Both the position numbers and the translations under genes were made by a program. This document shows positions 9,701-19,017 of a stretch of 64,000 nucleotides of DNA, piece after piece. Every line of letters starts with the position of its first letter. Position 1 is the first letter of the stretch. This DNA comes from an uncultured Granulosicoccaceae bacterium (GTDB taxonomy: Bacteria > Pseudomonadota > Gammaproteobacteria > Granulosicoccales > Granulosicoccaceae). The notes under the pieces were generated by a model. It did no database searches. It was not told the DNA's origin and saw only the letters and a list, made by a program, of their open reading frames with translations. The stretch is taken from assembly GCA_938006335.1 (NCBI GenBank), contig CALLMF010000022.1, positions 62,001-126,000 of the forward strand, given 5' to 3'.

Positions 9701-10620
9701 ACTTCGTGAATCGCAAGCTGCCAGGCAAGAAGATGCTTCCGGCCAAGACCACACGTGCCTTGCTTGGCATCGAGAAACGCGATCATGTACCCATCATCCG
9801 CGATCCGGCCAAGGTCACCGAAGATTCCGATGCCGTGTTCTACTTTCCCGGATGCGGTTCGGAGCGTTTGTTCAGTCAGGTTGGGATGGCAACGCTTGCG
9901 ATGCTCTATGATGCCGGCGCTCGCACCGTGATGCCTCCCGGTTACCTGTGCTGTGGGTATCCACAAACATCGACGGGCGATGTGGCCAAGGGCACCGAGA
10001 TCACCACCGAGAATCGGGTGCTGTTTCATCGTGTGGCCAATACCCTGAACTACCTCGATATCAAGACGGTTATCGTGTCGTGCGGTACGTGTATGGATCA
10101 GCTCTTGAAGTACGAGTTCGAACGCATCTTCCCGGGTTGCCGTCTGCTGGACATCCATGAATATCTGATGGAGAAGGGCTATAGCCTCGACGGCGTGGAT
10201 GGCGTGCAATACGTGTATCACGACCCTTGCCACAGTCCCATGAAGACCTACGCGCCAGCAAAGGTCAACGAAGCGCTACTTGGCCAGAGCGTCACCATGA
10301 GCGAGCGTTGCTGCGGCGAGGCAGGCACGTTTGCTGTGGCACGTCCGGACATTGCCACGCAGGTGCGTACGCGCAAGGCGCAGGTGCTGCAAGACAATCT
10401 CGCATCCAACGGCGTGGCCGTCGGGAAAATAGAGCACGACGTGAAGATGCTCACCTCTTGCCCAGCCTGCGTGCAAGGTCTCAGCCGTTACGCGGAAGAA
10501 ACCGGCATGGACACGGACTACATCGTCGTGGAGCTTGCCAAGCACCTGTTTGGTGAAGATTGGAATGAGCGTTTTGTTGAGCAGGCCCGTCTGGGTGGCG
10601 TGGAGCAGGTGCTGCTGTAG
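6733..10620 (+). CDS. Giant DUF3683 / FAD-linked oxidase / Fe-S dehydrogenase
   Basis: Predicted respiratory-type 2-hydroxyacid dehydrogenase of 1295 residues. Domains in order: DUF3683 (about 1-100); a PCMH-type FAD domain with the [11 protein letters not shown] loop near residue 201 and [12 protein letters not shown]; a D-lactate/glycolate-oxidase-type C-terminal domain with [14 protein letters not shown] and ISGEHGIGL; a double 4Fe-4S ferredoxin domain starting near 824 ([23 protein letters not shown]); and two cysteine-rich CCG-type modules (GYLCCGYP near 1073, [19 protein letters not shown]). It resembles E. coli YdiJ in layout but is longer. ATG 6733 is chosen over an upstream GTG at 6703. 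The substrate (D-lactate, glycolate or D-2-hydroxyglutarate type) cannot be told from sequence. Confidence 0.88.
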   Translation: MNAPVNGKLIEPAPLREIPYNYTSFSDREVALRYLGERGWSLIESLRGLRRTGQSARMLFEVLGDIWVIDRNPYIQDDLLGNRQRRNNLVDALGHRLKQIELRSDEDERVDELLTLSSAAVSQFEQRLSEESRLRGRVARALAGLTHKDNVRVDGLSRVSHVTDATDWRVELPSVVLTPDSESELPALVRACIGLGMTMIGRGGGTGYTGGAIPLYRDTAVINLEKLDTVGAVQTVVLPAVAGLPERTTATIAVGAGTVTRRVEDAAKARGLAFAVDPTSQDASTIGGNIAMNAGGKKAVLWGTTLDNLLSWRMVDPDGNWCDVERLDHNLGKIHLQDTVRFQVTRTDGLSGERIGEPEILIAPGASLRKQGLGKDVTDKTLGGLPGVQKEGCDGLITSAVFVLHRMPDHVRTVAMEFYGRDLREAVPAITEIKALVDNDPAVELAGLEHLDDRYIKAVKYAPKAARGTLPKMLLVADVVGDDADAVARSASRMVETVNARGAEGFVAVSPEARKQFWAARSRTAAIAAHTNAFKINEDVVIPLERLADYSEGIERINIEQSLDNKIAMLAAVRRLLGGVEVRGLVTMPEDGGEETAAIVDNSLAMGVASLDEVHAEWGVILDELREADTRFNEALSSGGDTAESHPRVAALLSREQVISYRERVEKPLKQRFTGKRYQKLCERIDAIHAEWRPRRLFAALHMHAGDGNVHTNIPVNSNDYAMMQGAEVIVDRVMGLARRLDGVISGEHGIGLTKMKYMDGDVIEPFGEYKQRVDPDGHFNRGKLMAGSGLDNAYTPSLRLVQQEALILEQSELGTLNESIKDCLRCGKCKPVCTTHAPGANLLYSPRNKILGTGLIIEAFLYEEQTRRGLSVRHFDEMNDIADHCTVCHKCLAPCPVDIDYGDVSINMRKILTDRGKKRLSLGTKASMAYLNAKDPTTIKIMRKGLIEWGFGVQRAATEIAKKIPVVAARRDAPKATTGKPAVTEQVVHFVNRKLPGKKMLPAKTTRALLGIEKRDHVPIIRDPAKVTEDSDAVFYFPGCGSERLFSQVGMATLAMLYDAGARTVMPPGYLCCGYPQTSTGDVAKGTEITTENRVLFHRVANTLNYLDIKTVIVSCGTCMDQLLKYEFERIFPGCRLLDIHEYLMEKGYSLDGVDGVQYVYHDPCHSPMKTYAPAKVNEALLGQSVTMSERCCGEAGTFAVARPDIATQVRTRKAQVLQDNLASNGVAVGKIEHDVKMLTSCPACVQGLSRYAEETGMDTDYIVVELAKHLFGEDWNERFVEQARLGGVEQVLL

Positions 10621-10654
10621 CTGGTCTGCCAGGCACTCCCGCGTTGGAACCTGC

Positions 10655-11926
10655 TTATGACAGAAACTCCATCACCATCGCCGCAGTCCATGTAAACGAC
10701 GCACCGCCACAGGGATCACCACTGATCGGATCATGGTATTCCGCAAATCCGCCGTTCTCGATCAAGTCGAGACTCGAGGCGATGATGCGTTTGGACATCG
10801 CAGTCTCCCCCGCGTGTGCGAGCCCGTCAGCAAGCAGGTAGTTGATGATGAGCCATGCGGGGCCACGCCAATATCGGTCGGCATCAAAGCGCCCATCTTC
10901 CGGATCATGGCTTGCGACCAGGAAGCGTGAGTGCGCCGAGATCCTGTCGATGCGCTGCGCTATCGCATTTGACCGGTGCTTCGGAATGCTTGCCACCGCC
11001 GGTATCAGCCCCCCGATAGAGGCGCTGTCGATAGCGCAGTTGGCGACACGATCGAAGCAGACGTACTGTCCGTGCTGGTCGCTCCACAAGGAGTCGAGCG
11101 CGGTGAGCGCCTTCGCGGCACGTTGCCGGTTTTGTTCGGCAATGTCGGTCATGCCGATGGCGTCGGCAAGCGTTGCAAGGTCTGTGCAGCTGCGGATCAA
11201 TAGCGCGTTGAAACCCGGATCAACCACTTGAAAGGGTGAAGCATCGTGCAACACGCTGTTGTCCCAATCAAGGCTTCGAAAGTGCTGCAACAGCCACAGG
11301 TAGCGGTCGTACTGGCCCTGTGTTGGACGATGCTCCGGGTTGGCGTGTGTGGTATCACGACGTACGTACGATCCGACGCCGTCAGTGGGTACGCGCTCGA
11401 AGGCATCATCCCAATCAACCGAATTATCGCGACCGGCCTCCCACGGGTGTAGCAATGCGATAAGGCCGGTCCCTTTGGGATCGCGGCATTGGTAGAACCA
11501 GTGGTGCCAGCGATTGATTTGCGGAACGAGTGTGCTTGCCTGCTGTATGGCAAGCGAGGTGTCCTTTGCGCGCTCATACAGCCTGTTGACACAAAAGCCG
11601 GCGACCGGTGGCTGTGTGATGCCTGAAGTCGGGACGGGGCGACCCGTGCTCCACACGTCAGGGCCCGGGAAGTAACCGTCGTCGTGTTCGTGAAAGACGA
11701 TATGCGGCACCATGCCGTCCGGCCATTGATTATCGAACAGCGTTTGGATTTCGCGCCATGCGCGCTCCTCATTGATATGCGATTGGCCAAGCGCTGTGAG
11801 GCAGGAATCCCAATTCCACTGGAATGGATAGAGGCCTTTTGTTGGCACCGTGTACGACCCCCGATCGTTCAGATCGAGAATATCGCACGCCTGTTTCCAG
11901 AGTGTCTGGTGATGTTCGTGATTCAT
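10655..11926 (-). CDS. GH63/MGH1-like glycoside hydrolase
   Basis: Predicted (alpha/alpha)6-barrel hydrolase of 423 residues, last gene of the sugar ABC operon. Family signatures include YPFQWNWDSC near the N-terminus, WPDGMVPH, PTSGITQPPVAGF and the C-terminal RYWRGPAWLIINYLL, motifs shared by mannosylglycerate/glucosylglycerate hydrolases and other GH63-type enzymes. There is no signal peptide, so it acts in the cytoplasm on an imported small glycoside. Together with the transporter this suggests use of a compatible solute such as glucosyl- or mannosylglycerate, but trehalose-like or other alpha-glucosides are not excluded. It lies 29 nt downstream of the ATPase gene. Confidence 0.75.
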   Translation of the reverse strand: MNHEHHQTLWKQACDILDLNDRGSYTVPTKGLYPFQWNWDSCLTALGQSHINEERAWREIQTLFDNQWPDGMVPHIVFHEHDDGYFPGPDVWSTGRPVPTSGITQPPVAGFCVNRLYERAKDTSLAIQQASTLVPQINRWHHWFYQCRDPKGTGLIALLHPWEAGRDNSVDWDDAFERVPTDGVGSYVRRDTTHANPEHRPTQGQYDRYLWLLQHFRSLDWDNSVLHDASPFQVVDPGFNALLIRSCTDLATLADAIGMTDIAEQNRQRAAKALTALDSLWSDQHGQYVCFDRVANCAIDSASIGGLIPAVASIPKHRSNAIAQRIDRISAHSRFLVASHDPEDGRFDADRYWRGPAWLIINYLLADGLAHAGETAMSKRIIASSLDLIENGGFAEYHDPISGDPCGGASFTWTAAMVMEFLS

Positions 11927-11955
11927 CGGGAAGTGGTCAGTGCCGTCGGCGCCGC

Positions 11956-13002
11956 TCAGGACGGCACGGCGAGTTGCGTGTCCGGGTCGAACCAGCGTAC
12001 CCGGTCAGCCATCGGATTCAGCGACAGCGTGTCACCGATGCTGACAGAGGTGTCGCTGTCGACGATCACGCGAAACGCCGTGTTGTCGACACGGCAGGCA
12101 AGAAGGGTGTGCGATCCCAAGGGTTCGAGCAACCGAACCTCGGCCTGCAAAGGACCTTCACCAACTGTGATGTCCTCGGGGCGAATGGCAAAATCGAGTG
12201 CGTTCTTGTCAGACCCGGGGCCCGATAGGGTGGCACCTGCCACCCGCCATTGACCGGTGTCCACACGGCTCGCCTTGAGGAAATTCATCGGTGGATTGCC
12301 GATGAACGAGCCAACGAAGTGGGCGGCGGGATTCCTGTAGATCTCCACCGGCACGTCACATTGCACGATATGTCCCTGGTCCATGATGGCGATGCGGTCA
12401 GCCATACTCATCGCCTCGACCTGGTCGTGTGTGACGTAAATGGTCGTCGTGTTGGATTCGGCAAGAACACTTTTGAGCTCGGCGCGCATCTCCATACGCA
12501 ATAGCGCATCGAGGTTGGACAGGGGCTCGTCCATCAGGATCACGTCCGGCTCCATGGCCAGTGCGCGCGATACGGCTACACGTTGTCGTTGGCCTCCCGA
12601 CAACTGCCCCGAGTATCGCTTGAGCAGTGGATCGATATGCATGAGTGCAGCCGTTCGGTTCACGCGCTTGTCGATCTCTGAATCCGCAAGCTTTGCCATT
12701 CGCAAACCGAATGCGATGTTTTCGTACACCGTGAGATGCGGGAATACCGCGTAGTTCTGAAATACCATCGCGATGCCACGGGCCTTCGGTGGCAACTGGT
12801 CGACACGGCGATCGCCGATGTGTACTTGCCCGGCGGTTGCCGTTTCAAGGCCAGCGACAATGCGCAATAGCGTGGTCTTGCCACAGCCTGAAGCGCCGAG
12901 CAGCACCATGAACTCGCGGTCCGCGATGGTCAGGTCGATGGCCTGCAGTGCGTGTGTCTTGCCAAACTGCTTGGCAACCCGGTTGATACGTATCTCTGCC
13001 AT
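11956..13002 (-). CDS. Sugar ABC transporter ATPase (MalK/UgpC type)
   Basis: Cytoplasmic ATPase of a CUT1-family carbohydrate importer, 348 residues. Walker A is GASGCGKTT, the Q-loop lies in MVFQNYAVFPH, the signature is LSGGQRQRVAVSRAL, Walker B is VILMDEPLSNLD, and the H-loop is IYVTHDQ. The stretch VGSFIGNPPMNF and the following 110 residues match the C-terminal TOBE-type regulatory domain of MalK/UgpC proteins. It begins 1 nt after the upstream permease stop, so it is tightly coupled within the operon. Confidence 0.93.
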   Translation of the reverse strand: MAEIRINRVAKQFGKTHALQAIDLTIADREFMVLLGASGCGKTTLLRIVAGLETATAGQVHIGDRRVDQLPPKARGIAMVFQNYAVFPHLTVYENIAFGLRMAKLADSEIDKRVNRTAALMHIDPLLKRYSGQLSGGQRQRVAVSRALAMEPDVILMDEPLSNLDALLRMEMRAELKSVLAESNTTTIYVTHDQVEAMSMADRIAIMDQGHIVQCDVPVEIYRNPAAHFVGSFIGNPPMNFLKASRVDTGQWRVAGATLSGPGSDKNALDFAIRPEDITVGEGPLQAEVRLLEPLGSHTLLACRVDNTAFRVIVDSDTSVSIGDTLSLNPMADRVRWFDPDTQLAVPS

Positions 13003-13003
13003 G

Positions 13004-13867
13004 TTATCGGTTGGCTATGCCCCACATTGCGAACAGGTACTTGCGCACGGCGAAGATGAAGAAGAGCGCCGGCAGAACCAGCATGGCGCCACCAGCGAAT
13101 TTCAGATGAAGCGGTGCCGAGTTAAGGCTTTGCAGCAGGAATGCGGGCAGGGTGCGATGCTCGATAGTCAGTACGGCAGCAGCAAAAACCTCATTCCATG
13201 AAATGACGAACGCAAAGATGGCCGATGCGGTCAATCCTGGCAGCACCAGCGGCAGCACCACCTTGCGGAAGGCTTGCCATCGATTGCAGCCGAGCGTCCA
13301 GGCCGCTTCCTCCAACTCGACCGGAATACCCGAGAACAACGAGAAGTTGATGAGTACCGCGAAGGGCATCGCGAGCAGGGCATGAACGCAGGCAATGCCG
13401 AGGACCGTGTCATCGAGTCCGACCCGGATGTACAGGATGGCGAGCGGCAGCGCCAGCAGTGGCAATGGAAATGCGCGAGTCAGCAGTACCAGTAGTCGGA
13501 ACGCGCTCTTGCCGCGAAAATCGAAGCGCGACAAGGCGTAACCCGCGGGCGCACCGATGCCGATCGCGATGACCATGGTGGTGCAAGCCACAACAAGTGA
13601 ATTCCACGATGCCCGGGCGACACCTTGATAGTTCATGAAAAAGCGCAGGCTCTCGAGATCGATAGCCGGTACCCGAGGCTTGGGGAACGTGGTGACGTCA
13701 CTACTGGACGACACGGCGTTCACGAACAGCAGATAGATCGGAACCAGCACCCACAGGCACAGGATTACCGTCGTTGCGATGAACAACACCCGTTGTCCAC
13801 GCCCACCGCGAACCGGGCCATCAACCAGCGTGCTCAAATCCGCGCCTCCTTGGGTACGCGCAACCAC
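13004..13867 (-). CDS. Sugar ABC transporter permease (MalG type)
   Basis: Inner-membrane permease of 287 residues. It has an N-terminal transmembrane segment (FIATTVILCLWVLVPIYLLF) and several further helices. The EAA coupling loop (ELEEAAWTLGCNRWQAF, ending VLPLVLPG) docks on the ATPase. The GTG at 13867 overlaps the end of the preceding permease gene by 34 nt; a start further inside would reduce the overlap. It pairs with the 13834-14682 product to form the CUT1 channel. Confidence 0.92.
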   Translation of the reverse strand: MVARTQGGADLSTLVDGPVRGGRGQRVLFIATTVILCLWVLVPIYLLFVNAVSSSSDVTTFPKPRVPAIDLESLRFFMNYQGVARASWNSLVVACTTMVIAIGIGAPAGYALSRFDFRGKSAFRLLVLLTRAFPLPLLALPLAILYIRVGLDDTVLGIACVHALLAMPFAVLINFSLFSGIPVELEEAAWTLGCNRWQAFRKVVLPLVLPGLTASAIFAFVISWNEVFAAAVLTIEHRTLPAFLLQSLNSAPLHLKFAGGAMLVLPALFFIFAVRKYLFAMWGIANR

Positions 13868-14682
13868 CAGAGAACAAGCAGCGTAAACGCGATGGAGATG
13901 GCCAGGATCAGCATGGCATACGCCGCGGCTACGCTGGTGTCCCGCAGCACAAACTGTCGCTCATACACCGCTCCCATCAATACCGGGAACTGCGTGCCGG
14001 ACAAGGCGATAACGACCGCAAACACCTCGAAGGCGAGAATCACGCGAAGTATCAGCGCGGTTTGCAAGCTCGGTTTCAGCAGAGGGAAGGTCACGCGCCG
14101 AAAACGCTGCCATGGGCCAGCGCCAAAGACTTCAGCGGCTTCGTTGTATTCCTTGGGAATCAGGCCGATGCCTGCCACGAGTATCACCAGCATGATAGCG
14201 GTCGCCCGCCAGACCTCGGCGAGCATGATCGCGACAAACAAGGTCAGCTTGCTCTGGTAACCCAGAAACGCGACCGGTTGTTCGATCAGCCCCAGGCCGT
14301 GCAGGATGGAGTTCAGGTAGCCGGTTTGTTCGAAAATCGCCAACCAGATGAGCCCGGCTGCGAGGTCGGAGATGCCGAGCGGGATGGTCCAGATATACAG
14401 CACCATATCGCGACCACGCTGCATCTTCGACACCATCGTGGCCATCAACAGCGATAGCACCAGTTGGATCGGTACCACGATGGCTGCAAGCCAGAGGGTA
14501 TTGCGTAGCGTGTCGTTGAACTTCCAGTAGCCGACCATGTCGGCGAAGTGTTCTGTGGTCAGTCGCCCCTCGTCGGTAGAGAAGGCCTGCCAGGCCACAA
14601 GCGAGAACGGATACAGAAAGAACACCGCGAGAAAGAGCAGCGCGGGCGCAATCAGCAGATAGGGAAGGCTACGACTGTTCAT
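13834..14682 (-). CDS. Sugar ABC transporter permease (MalF type)
   Basis: Inner-membrane permease of 282 residues. The start is placed at ATG 14682 (MNSRSLPYLLIAPALLF) because the open frame upstream is polar and Arg-rich, overlaps the binding-protein gene and lacks similarity to a permease N-terminus. The first membrane helix follows at once, and the EAA loop is EYNEAAEVFGAGPWQRFRRV with VTFPLLKP after it. It is second in the transporter set, 56 nt after the binding protein and overlapping the next permease. Confidence 0.92.
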   Translation of the reverse strand: MNSRSLPYLLIAPALLFLAVFFLYPFSLVAWQAFSTDEGRLTTEHFADMVGYWKFNDTLRNTLWLAAIVVPIQLVLSLLMATMVSKMQRGRDMVLYIWTIPLGISDLAAGLIWLAIFEQTGYLNSILHGLGLIEQPVAFLGYQSKLTLFVAIMLAEVWRATAIMLVILVAGIGLIPKEYNEAAEVFGAGPWQRFRRVTFPLLKPSLQTALILRVILAFEVFAVVIALSGTQFPVLMGAVYERQFVLRDTSVAAAYAMLILAISIAFTLLVLWWLRVPKEARI

Positions 14683-14738
14683 GGCGTCAGAGTCCGGCGC
14701 CCGGGTGTGAACGTGCCCGAGCGCCGTCTCATGGCTGC

Positions 14739-16013
14739 TTACTCGACCGGGCAGGGGCCGTCGGAAGGCTCGTCCGGAGCCCAGCATGGCGCACCGGCGT
14801 CGTTCATGATGCCGCGCAGGGTCTCTGCCTGTTCATCAAGCACAGTCTGTACATCCTGGCCTGCCAGCACGATGCGCTCGAAGGCATCCTTGTAGACCTG
14901 ACTGAACTGACCACCGAGCTCGCCGAGTCCGACGGGCAGCAGACCCGGGTTGGCATCGGCTGAGCCGGACATCGCGGCAATCGCTTCACCGGAAATCTGC
15001 ACCGCCGCTGGCATGTCAGCCGGGAGTTCAGCATCGACCACCGGGAAGAAGCTGGTCGCCTTCAGAGTTTCGATTTGTGTTGACGGCTGGGCCAGGTACT
15101 TGACCAGCTCCATGGAACCCTCAACATCGGGTGCACTCTTGGGAATGGCAATGCCTGCAACTACTGGCATGAAGCCACGTCCGGTCGGGCCTGCTGGCGC
15201 AGGGAAGGCAATGAAGTCATCAGGACTTTCATTGAAGGCGTTCGCAAGACGTGCCGTGTGATCGAACGCTACCCAGACCTCTTCAGTGATCAGGGGCTCC
15301 TGCATGAAGTTGTAGTTTGTGGAGCCGGGGTTGGTGTACTGCCACAACTCCTTGAACGTCTCCCATGCGGTCACCGCCTCGGCCGACCGAAACTTGGTGA
15401 CCATGGAGTTGGTGAACGAGGGATACAGGTAGCCTTGGAAGAATCGATGCTTGAGCCCATCCGGGCCTGCCGGAAATCCGAACTTCGGCGAACCGGTGGC
15501 CTCTGCCATGTTCTTTGCCCACGCCACCAGCTCGTCGTAGCTCAGTGCCATGACATCTGCGCCTTCCGGAAGATGCTCGAGCGCCTTCTTGTTTGCTGCC
15601 ATCACGTAGGTAGCTTGCATCCACGGGATGTACTTGAGCTCGTCGGTGCCCAGCTTGCCAAGCTCCATGAAGGTTTCGTTCATCTGCACGTCGCCGAGAT
15701 CCAGTGACGACAGATCCATCAGGCCATCAGCCAGTGTGGTGAAGTTGCCGTGCAAGGCACCAAGTACAGCGATCTGGCCCTTGCCAGCGGAGATTTCTGC
15801 TTCGGCACGTGTCATCCACGGGCCGCCTTCATTTGGCTGGAAGTCCACCTCACCTTCAAAGCCCGACAACACCTGGTCGCGCATGGCTTGCGCTTCCTCG
15901 ACCTTGGCTGCCTGACCAGACCAGAAGACGAGCCCGTCTGCGTGTACGACATTGCTTGACAGCACAGCCGTCAAGGCGGCCCCGACCAGCAGGGGTAGCT
16001 GTTTCATTTTCAT
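14739..16013 (-). CDS. Extracellular sugar-binding protein of ABC transporter
   Basis: Periplasmic solute-binding protein (family 1, maltose-binding-protein fold), 424 residues. An N-terminal signal peptide (MKMKQLPLLVGAALTAVLSS, cleavage after VVHA near residue 25) precedes DGLVFWSGQAAKVEEAQAM. Typical family features are the aromatic-rich YIPWMQATYVMAANKKAL and GFMPVVAGIAIPKSAP segments. As first transporter gene after the LacI regulator it captures the substrate for the two permeases. Ligand identity is not readable from the sequence; the GH63-like partner enzyme suggests a small glycoside. Confidence 0.92.
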   Translation of the reverse strand: MKMKQLPLLVGAALTAVLSSNVVHADGLVFWSGQAAKVEEAQAMRDQVLSGFEGEVDFQPNEGGPWMTRAEAEISAGKGQIAVLGALHGNFTTLADGLMDLSSLDLGDVQMNETFMELGKLGTDELKYIPWMQATYVMAANKKALEHLPEGADVMALSYDELVAWAKNMAEATGSPKFGFPAGPDGLKHRFFQGYLYPSFTNSMVTKFRSAEAVTAWETFKELWQYTNPGSTNYNFMQEPLITEEVWVAFDHTARLANAFNESPDDFIAFPAPAGPTGRGFMPVVAGIAIPKSAPDVEGSMELVKYLAQPSTQIETLKATSFFPVVDAELPADMPAAVQISGEAIAAMSGSADANPGLLPVGLGELGGQFSQVYKDAFERIVLAGQDVQTVLDEQAETLRGIMNDAGAPCWAPDEPSDGPCPVE

Positions 16014-16062
16014 CCGGATATTCCTCTCAAGTGATGATCATTGTTTTGCGGTGTTAGCCACG

Positions 16063-17148
16063 TCAGGACATGAAGTCCCTGTTACCTTCGCCGCCACTTT
16101 CTTTGTGGCGACGGGGTGCCGGACCGTGGCTGGCCCGTTGAATGAGATCGGGGTGAATCAATCGGTGCGATGGGCTTAGCGCCGAGTTGCTGGCGTTCCC
16201 GTCAATCAGATCAAGCAGCTGATCCGCCAGTCCAACGGCGGTGTCACGTATGTGTTGATCAAACGTGGTCAGCGCCGGGGTAACCCAAGCTGACGCCGGC
16301 AGGTTATCGAAGCCGATCACCGAGAGTTCATCCGGGACGGCTATATCGAGCTCTGCTGCTTGCTCGAGCACGGTCAGGGCAATTTCGTCGGTCAGTGCCA
16401 GCACGGCAGTCGGGCGCTCGTCGTTGCTGAGCAAGTCATATATGGCCTGCGTGCGCGCCTGCTGATCGAATCGCGGTGTGCGCCGCTGCTGTAATGAGAC
16501 AGCGGGATCGTTGCGTGCAGCGATTGCTCGCCTCAGCCCGTCTTCCCTGAAGCGTCGGAAGCTCTGGGGTTCGTCGATCGACACCAGAGCAAAGTCGCGG
16601 TGCCCGTCCGAGTACAAGATGTCGAATGCACGGGCAAAGGCATCAGCGCCGTCGGTATCCACCCAGCAATGGCGCAGATTTTCGTCGATGGTGCGGCCGT
16701 GGGTCACAAACGGGAAGCCCTTGTCGAGCAGGTATTCGACGCGGGCGTCGCTTTCGGCGACTCGGGTCAACACAAGCCCGTCTGCTCGCCCGGACTCGAC
16801 GACGCGTTGCAGCACCTCCATCTCGGACTGCGAGGCTTGTGCCGTGGCCAGAAAGAGATCGCGGCCACGAGCCACGAGCCCCTCGCCGAGTCCGGTCAGG
16901 AATTCACCCAGAAACGGGTCGATCACCGGTGGATCTCGCAGGGGCAGGAGCAGCCCGACGAATCCGCTGCGTCCGGTGACCAGCGACTGGCCTGCGCTGT
17001 TCGGCACGTAGCCGACGCGCGCGGCGGTTTCCCGGATACGGACGCGCGTCGCTGCAGCAACGTCCGAATAGCCCGCGAGGCCGCGCGACACGGTCGTGAT
17101 CGACAGGTCCAATTCCTCGGCGAGGTGTCGGAGCGTGGGGCGTGCCAT
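16063..17148 (-). CDS. LacI-family transcriptional regulator
   Basis: Repressor of 361 residues with an N-terminal helix-turn-helix (TLRHLAEELDLSITTVSRGL) and hinge region (RVGYVPNSAGQSL), followed by a periplasmic-binding-protein-like effector domain. ATG 17148 (MARPTLRHL) is chosen because the upstream extension would run through the operator. The gene is first in the operon: a promoter and a perfect 16-bp palindrome lie just upstream, and only 49 nt separate it from the binding-protein gene, with no clear second promoter. It therefore probably represses itself and the whole transport operon until the sugar ligand binds. Confidence 0.92.
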   Translation of the reverse strand: MARPTLRHLAEELDLSITTVSRGLAGYSDVAAATRVRIRETAARVGYVPNSAGQSLVTGRSGFVGLLLPLRDPPVIDPFLGEFLTGLGEGLVARGRDLFLATAQASQSEMEVLQRVVESGRADGLVLTRVAESDARVEYLLDKGFPFVTHGRTIDENLRHCWVDTDGADAFARAFDILYSDGHRDFALVSIDEPQSFRRFREDGLRRAIAARNDPAVSLQQRRTPRFDQQARTQAIYDLLSNDERPTAVLALTDEIALTVLEQAAELDIAVPDELSVIGFDNLPASAWVTPALTTFDQHIRDTAVGLADQLLDLIDGNASNSALSPSHRLIHPDLIQRASHGPAPRRHKESGGEGNRDFMS

Positions 17149-17161
17149 TGCTACGGTGCGT

Positions 17162-17177
17162 TCCAAAACGTTTTGGA
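17162..17177. promoter_or_regulatory. LacI-type operator, perfect 16-bp palindrome
   Basis: TCCAAAACGTTTTGGA is a perfect dyad with the central CG typical of LacI-family sites. It begins 14 nt upstream of the lacI-type start codon and touches the -10 element of the candidate promoter, which is the classical position for repression by blocking RNA polymerase. Confidence 0.82.
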
Positions 17178-17206
17178 TCCTACCGCTGTTATGGCCCACG
17201 CGTCAA
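17177..17206 (-). promoter_or_regulatory. Candidate promoter of the LacI/ABC/GH63 operon
   Basis: Read on the minus strand, TTGACG (17201-17206) is followed after 18 nt by TAGGAT (17177-17182). The -10 abuts the operator, so the start point would fall inside the palindrome. Transcription would cover all six genes down to 10655. Confidence 0.55.
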
Positions 17207-17306
17207 CGGTTCAGTGAATCAAGGGCAACATTCTGCGGCTGGATCACCCGCCGGTCAGGGTGCTGGTACTGGTTCGGAGCGAATCTGCAGCGGGCTACCG
17301 GTGTCG

Positions 17307-18743
17307 TCAGGGGCGGTCGTAAATCGAGCCCGATGCCGGACTCAGCAGCTTGTGATACAGCTTGCCCGCTGACACATCGGTCATTGCACTGATGTAGTCG
17401 GCGATGGCGCGCAAGCCCTGCTGCTCATACTGCGCGAATACCGGCGTGGGCAGTAGACGCGCCGGGTTTTCGCGGAAGATCTGGAACAGGGTGATGATCA
17501 CGCGTTGCCCCTTGTACTGAAGATGCTGAAGTTCTGGTCGCCTGATCACATGGCTCATCACGAAGTCCTTGATCATCAGTAGCAGTCGGTAGGCGTCAGC
17601 ATCCATACGCGCCTGGGTGCGAAGCAGCGGGTGTTCGAACCCGTCATCTTCGGTGATTGAAACCGCACGGATGAAGTAGCCGACCAACAAGCTGATCGCA
17701 TGCTTGCGTCCGCCACTGGCGGCGGCGAACAAGCGTTCGTCCATCAGGTCCATGTCGTCAAAGGGGGCTGGCACATCCATATCGCGAACGATGCGGCTGA
17801 TCTGCTCATCCCAGGCATCCCGGTGTACCAGTCCAAGCGCGAGAGCGTCCTCCAGGTCGTGCACGCCGTAGGCGATATCGTCCGCGAGCTCCATGATCGA
17901 CGTGTCGAACGGCTTGTGGCACGAGCGCCGGTGTCGCTTGCTGCCCGATGGATCCGCGAGTTGTGTCAAGCGATCGCGATCCGGGCTGCTGAAGGGTTCG
18001 AGCAGCCAGTCGAGCACGTCAGCTTCGGCATCGTAGAGGCACTTCGGCGGCTCCCAATGATCGATGTTCAGCGGCTGCTCTTCGGGGGTTGGTAGGCTCT
18101 CGTCGTAGCGTGCAACCTCCGAATACAGGGCCGGATACTTGATCGTTCCGAGCATGCAGCGCCGCGACAGATCAAGACCATCGCTGTCGGAGTATTCACC
18201 CAGATGCGCAAGGATACGCAAGGTCTGCCCATTGGCTTCAAAGCCACCGTCGTTACGCATCATTGCGTTCAGTGCGACTTCCCCACCGTGGCCAAACGGT
18301 GAATGACCGATGTCGTGGGCGAGGCAGATGGCTTCGATCAGGCTGAATGACGGAATCGCGCACCGTTTTGATGCGTCTGCCTCGCGATCGCGTAGCCATT
18401 CGGAAATGCCCGAGCCGATCTGGGCCACTTCAAGTGAATGCGTCAGCCGTGTTCGGTAGAAATCACTCTCGCCGAGCCCGAGCACTTGCGTTTTTGATTG
18501 CAAGGCGCGAAACGAAGCCGAGTGGATGATGCGCGCTCGGTCTCTCTGGTATTGACTGTCGTCGCGAGTACTGTTGAAGCCTCGCATCACGTCGACTGTG
18601 CTGTCGGTATTGCCCGCCAAGGCTCTGCGCGAGCGCCTGGCAAGCCACGCTTGCGTTAGCGCCGGGTGGTGCTCTGGCGATGCCGACCGTCCGGTTTGCG
18701 GACTGTCAGGATCAGCAGGAAATTGATCCGGTGAGTGACTCAA
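17307..18743 (-). CDS. dgt: Deoxyguanosinetriphosphate triphosphohydrolase-like protein
   Basis: HD-domain phosphohydrolase of 478 residues that cleaves dNTPs to deoxynucleosides and triphosphate. Metal-binding HD elements are visible: RTRLTHSLEVAQIG, LAHDIGHSPFGHGGE and ELADDIAYGVHDLEDAL. The upstream segment RIIHSASFRALQSKTQV is typical of the family. The only start that includes the N-terminal region is TTG 18743 with a weak ribosome site, so the first 30 or so residues are uncertain. It is monocistronic and faces away from the RAYT gene. Confidence 0.92.
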   Translation of the reverse strand: MSHSPDQFPADPDSPQTGRSASPEHHPALTQAWLARRSRRALAGNTDSTVDVMRGFNSTRDDSQYQRDRARIIHSASFRALQSKTQVLGLGESDFYRTRLTHSLEVAQIGSGISEWLRDREADASKRCAIPSFSLIEAICLAHDIGHSPFGHGGEVALNAMMRNDGGFEANGQTLRILAHLGEYSDSDGLDLSRRCMLGTIKYPALYSEVARYDESLPTPEEQPLNIDHWEPPKCLYDAEADVLDWLLEPFSSPDRDRLTQLADPSGSKRHRRSCHKPFDTSIMELADDIAYGVHDLEDALALGLVHRDAWDEQISRIVRDMDVPAPFDDMDLMDERLFAAASGGRKHAISLLVGYFIRAVSITEDDGFEHPLLRTQARMDADAYRLLLMIKDFVMSHVIRRPELQHLQYKGQRVIITLFQIFRENPARLLPTPVFAQYEQQGLRAIADYISAMTDVSAGKLYHKLLSPASGSIYDRP

Positions 18744-19017
18744 CGCAGGGGTTCTCGGGAGTGCGTGCGTAGCAAGTGTACTGCGTTACCGGGATTGCAC
18801 TTTTAATCAAGGTTGTGGTGAATTCTTTGAGGGAATTGGTGTCTGACCTGTCCCTGATCCATCGGGCAGGTTCGGAACGTACACGTAGTGCGCACAGGAC
18901 AAAGTAGTGCGTCCAGATTTTGCACAGGCCGACTCATCCGGGGCACGAGCCGGCCACCGCTTTGGAATACAAGCGTGGACAACCCCAAATCCACACCCGG
19001 TAATTGTCGAATAGATA

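Noticed and set aside
7036-10233. Long minus-strand frames (7036-8082, 9268-10233) inside the DUF3683 gene
   Set aside because: They lie antisense to intact flavin and Fe-S domains and show composition typical of shadow frames.
18744-19017. Insertion-sequence ends flanking the RAYT gene
   Set aside because: No matching inverted repeats or target duplication found; only the 8-bp GTCTGACC occurs on both sides, which is too short to prove anything.
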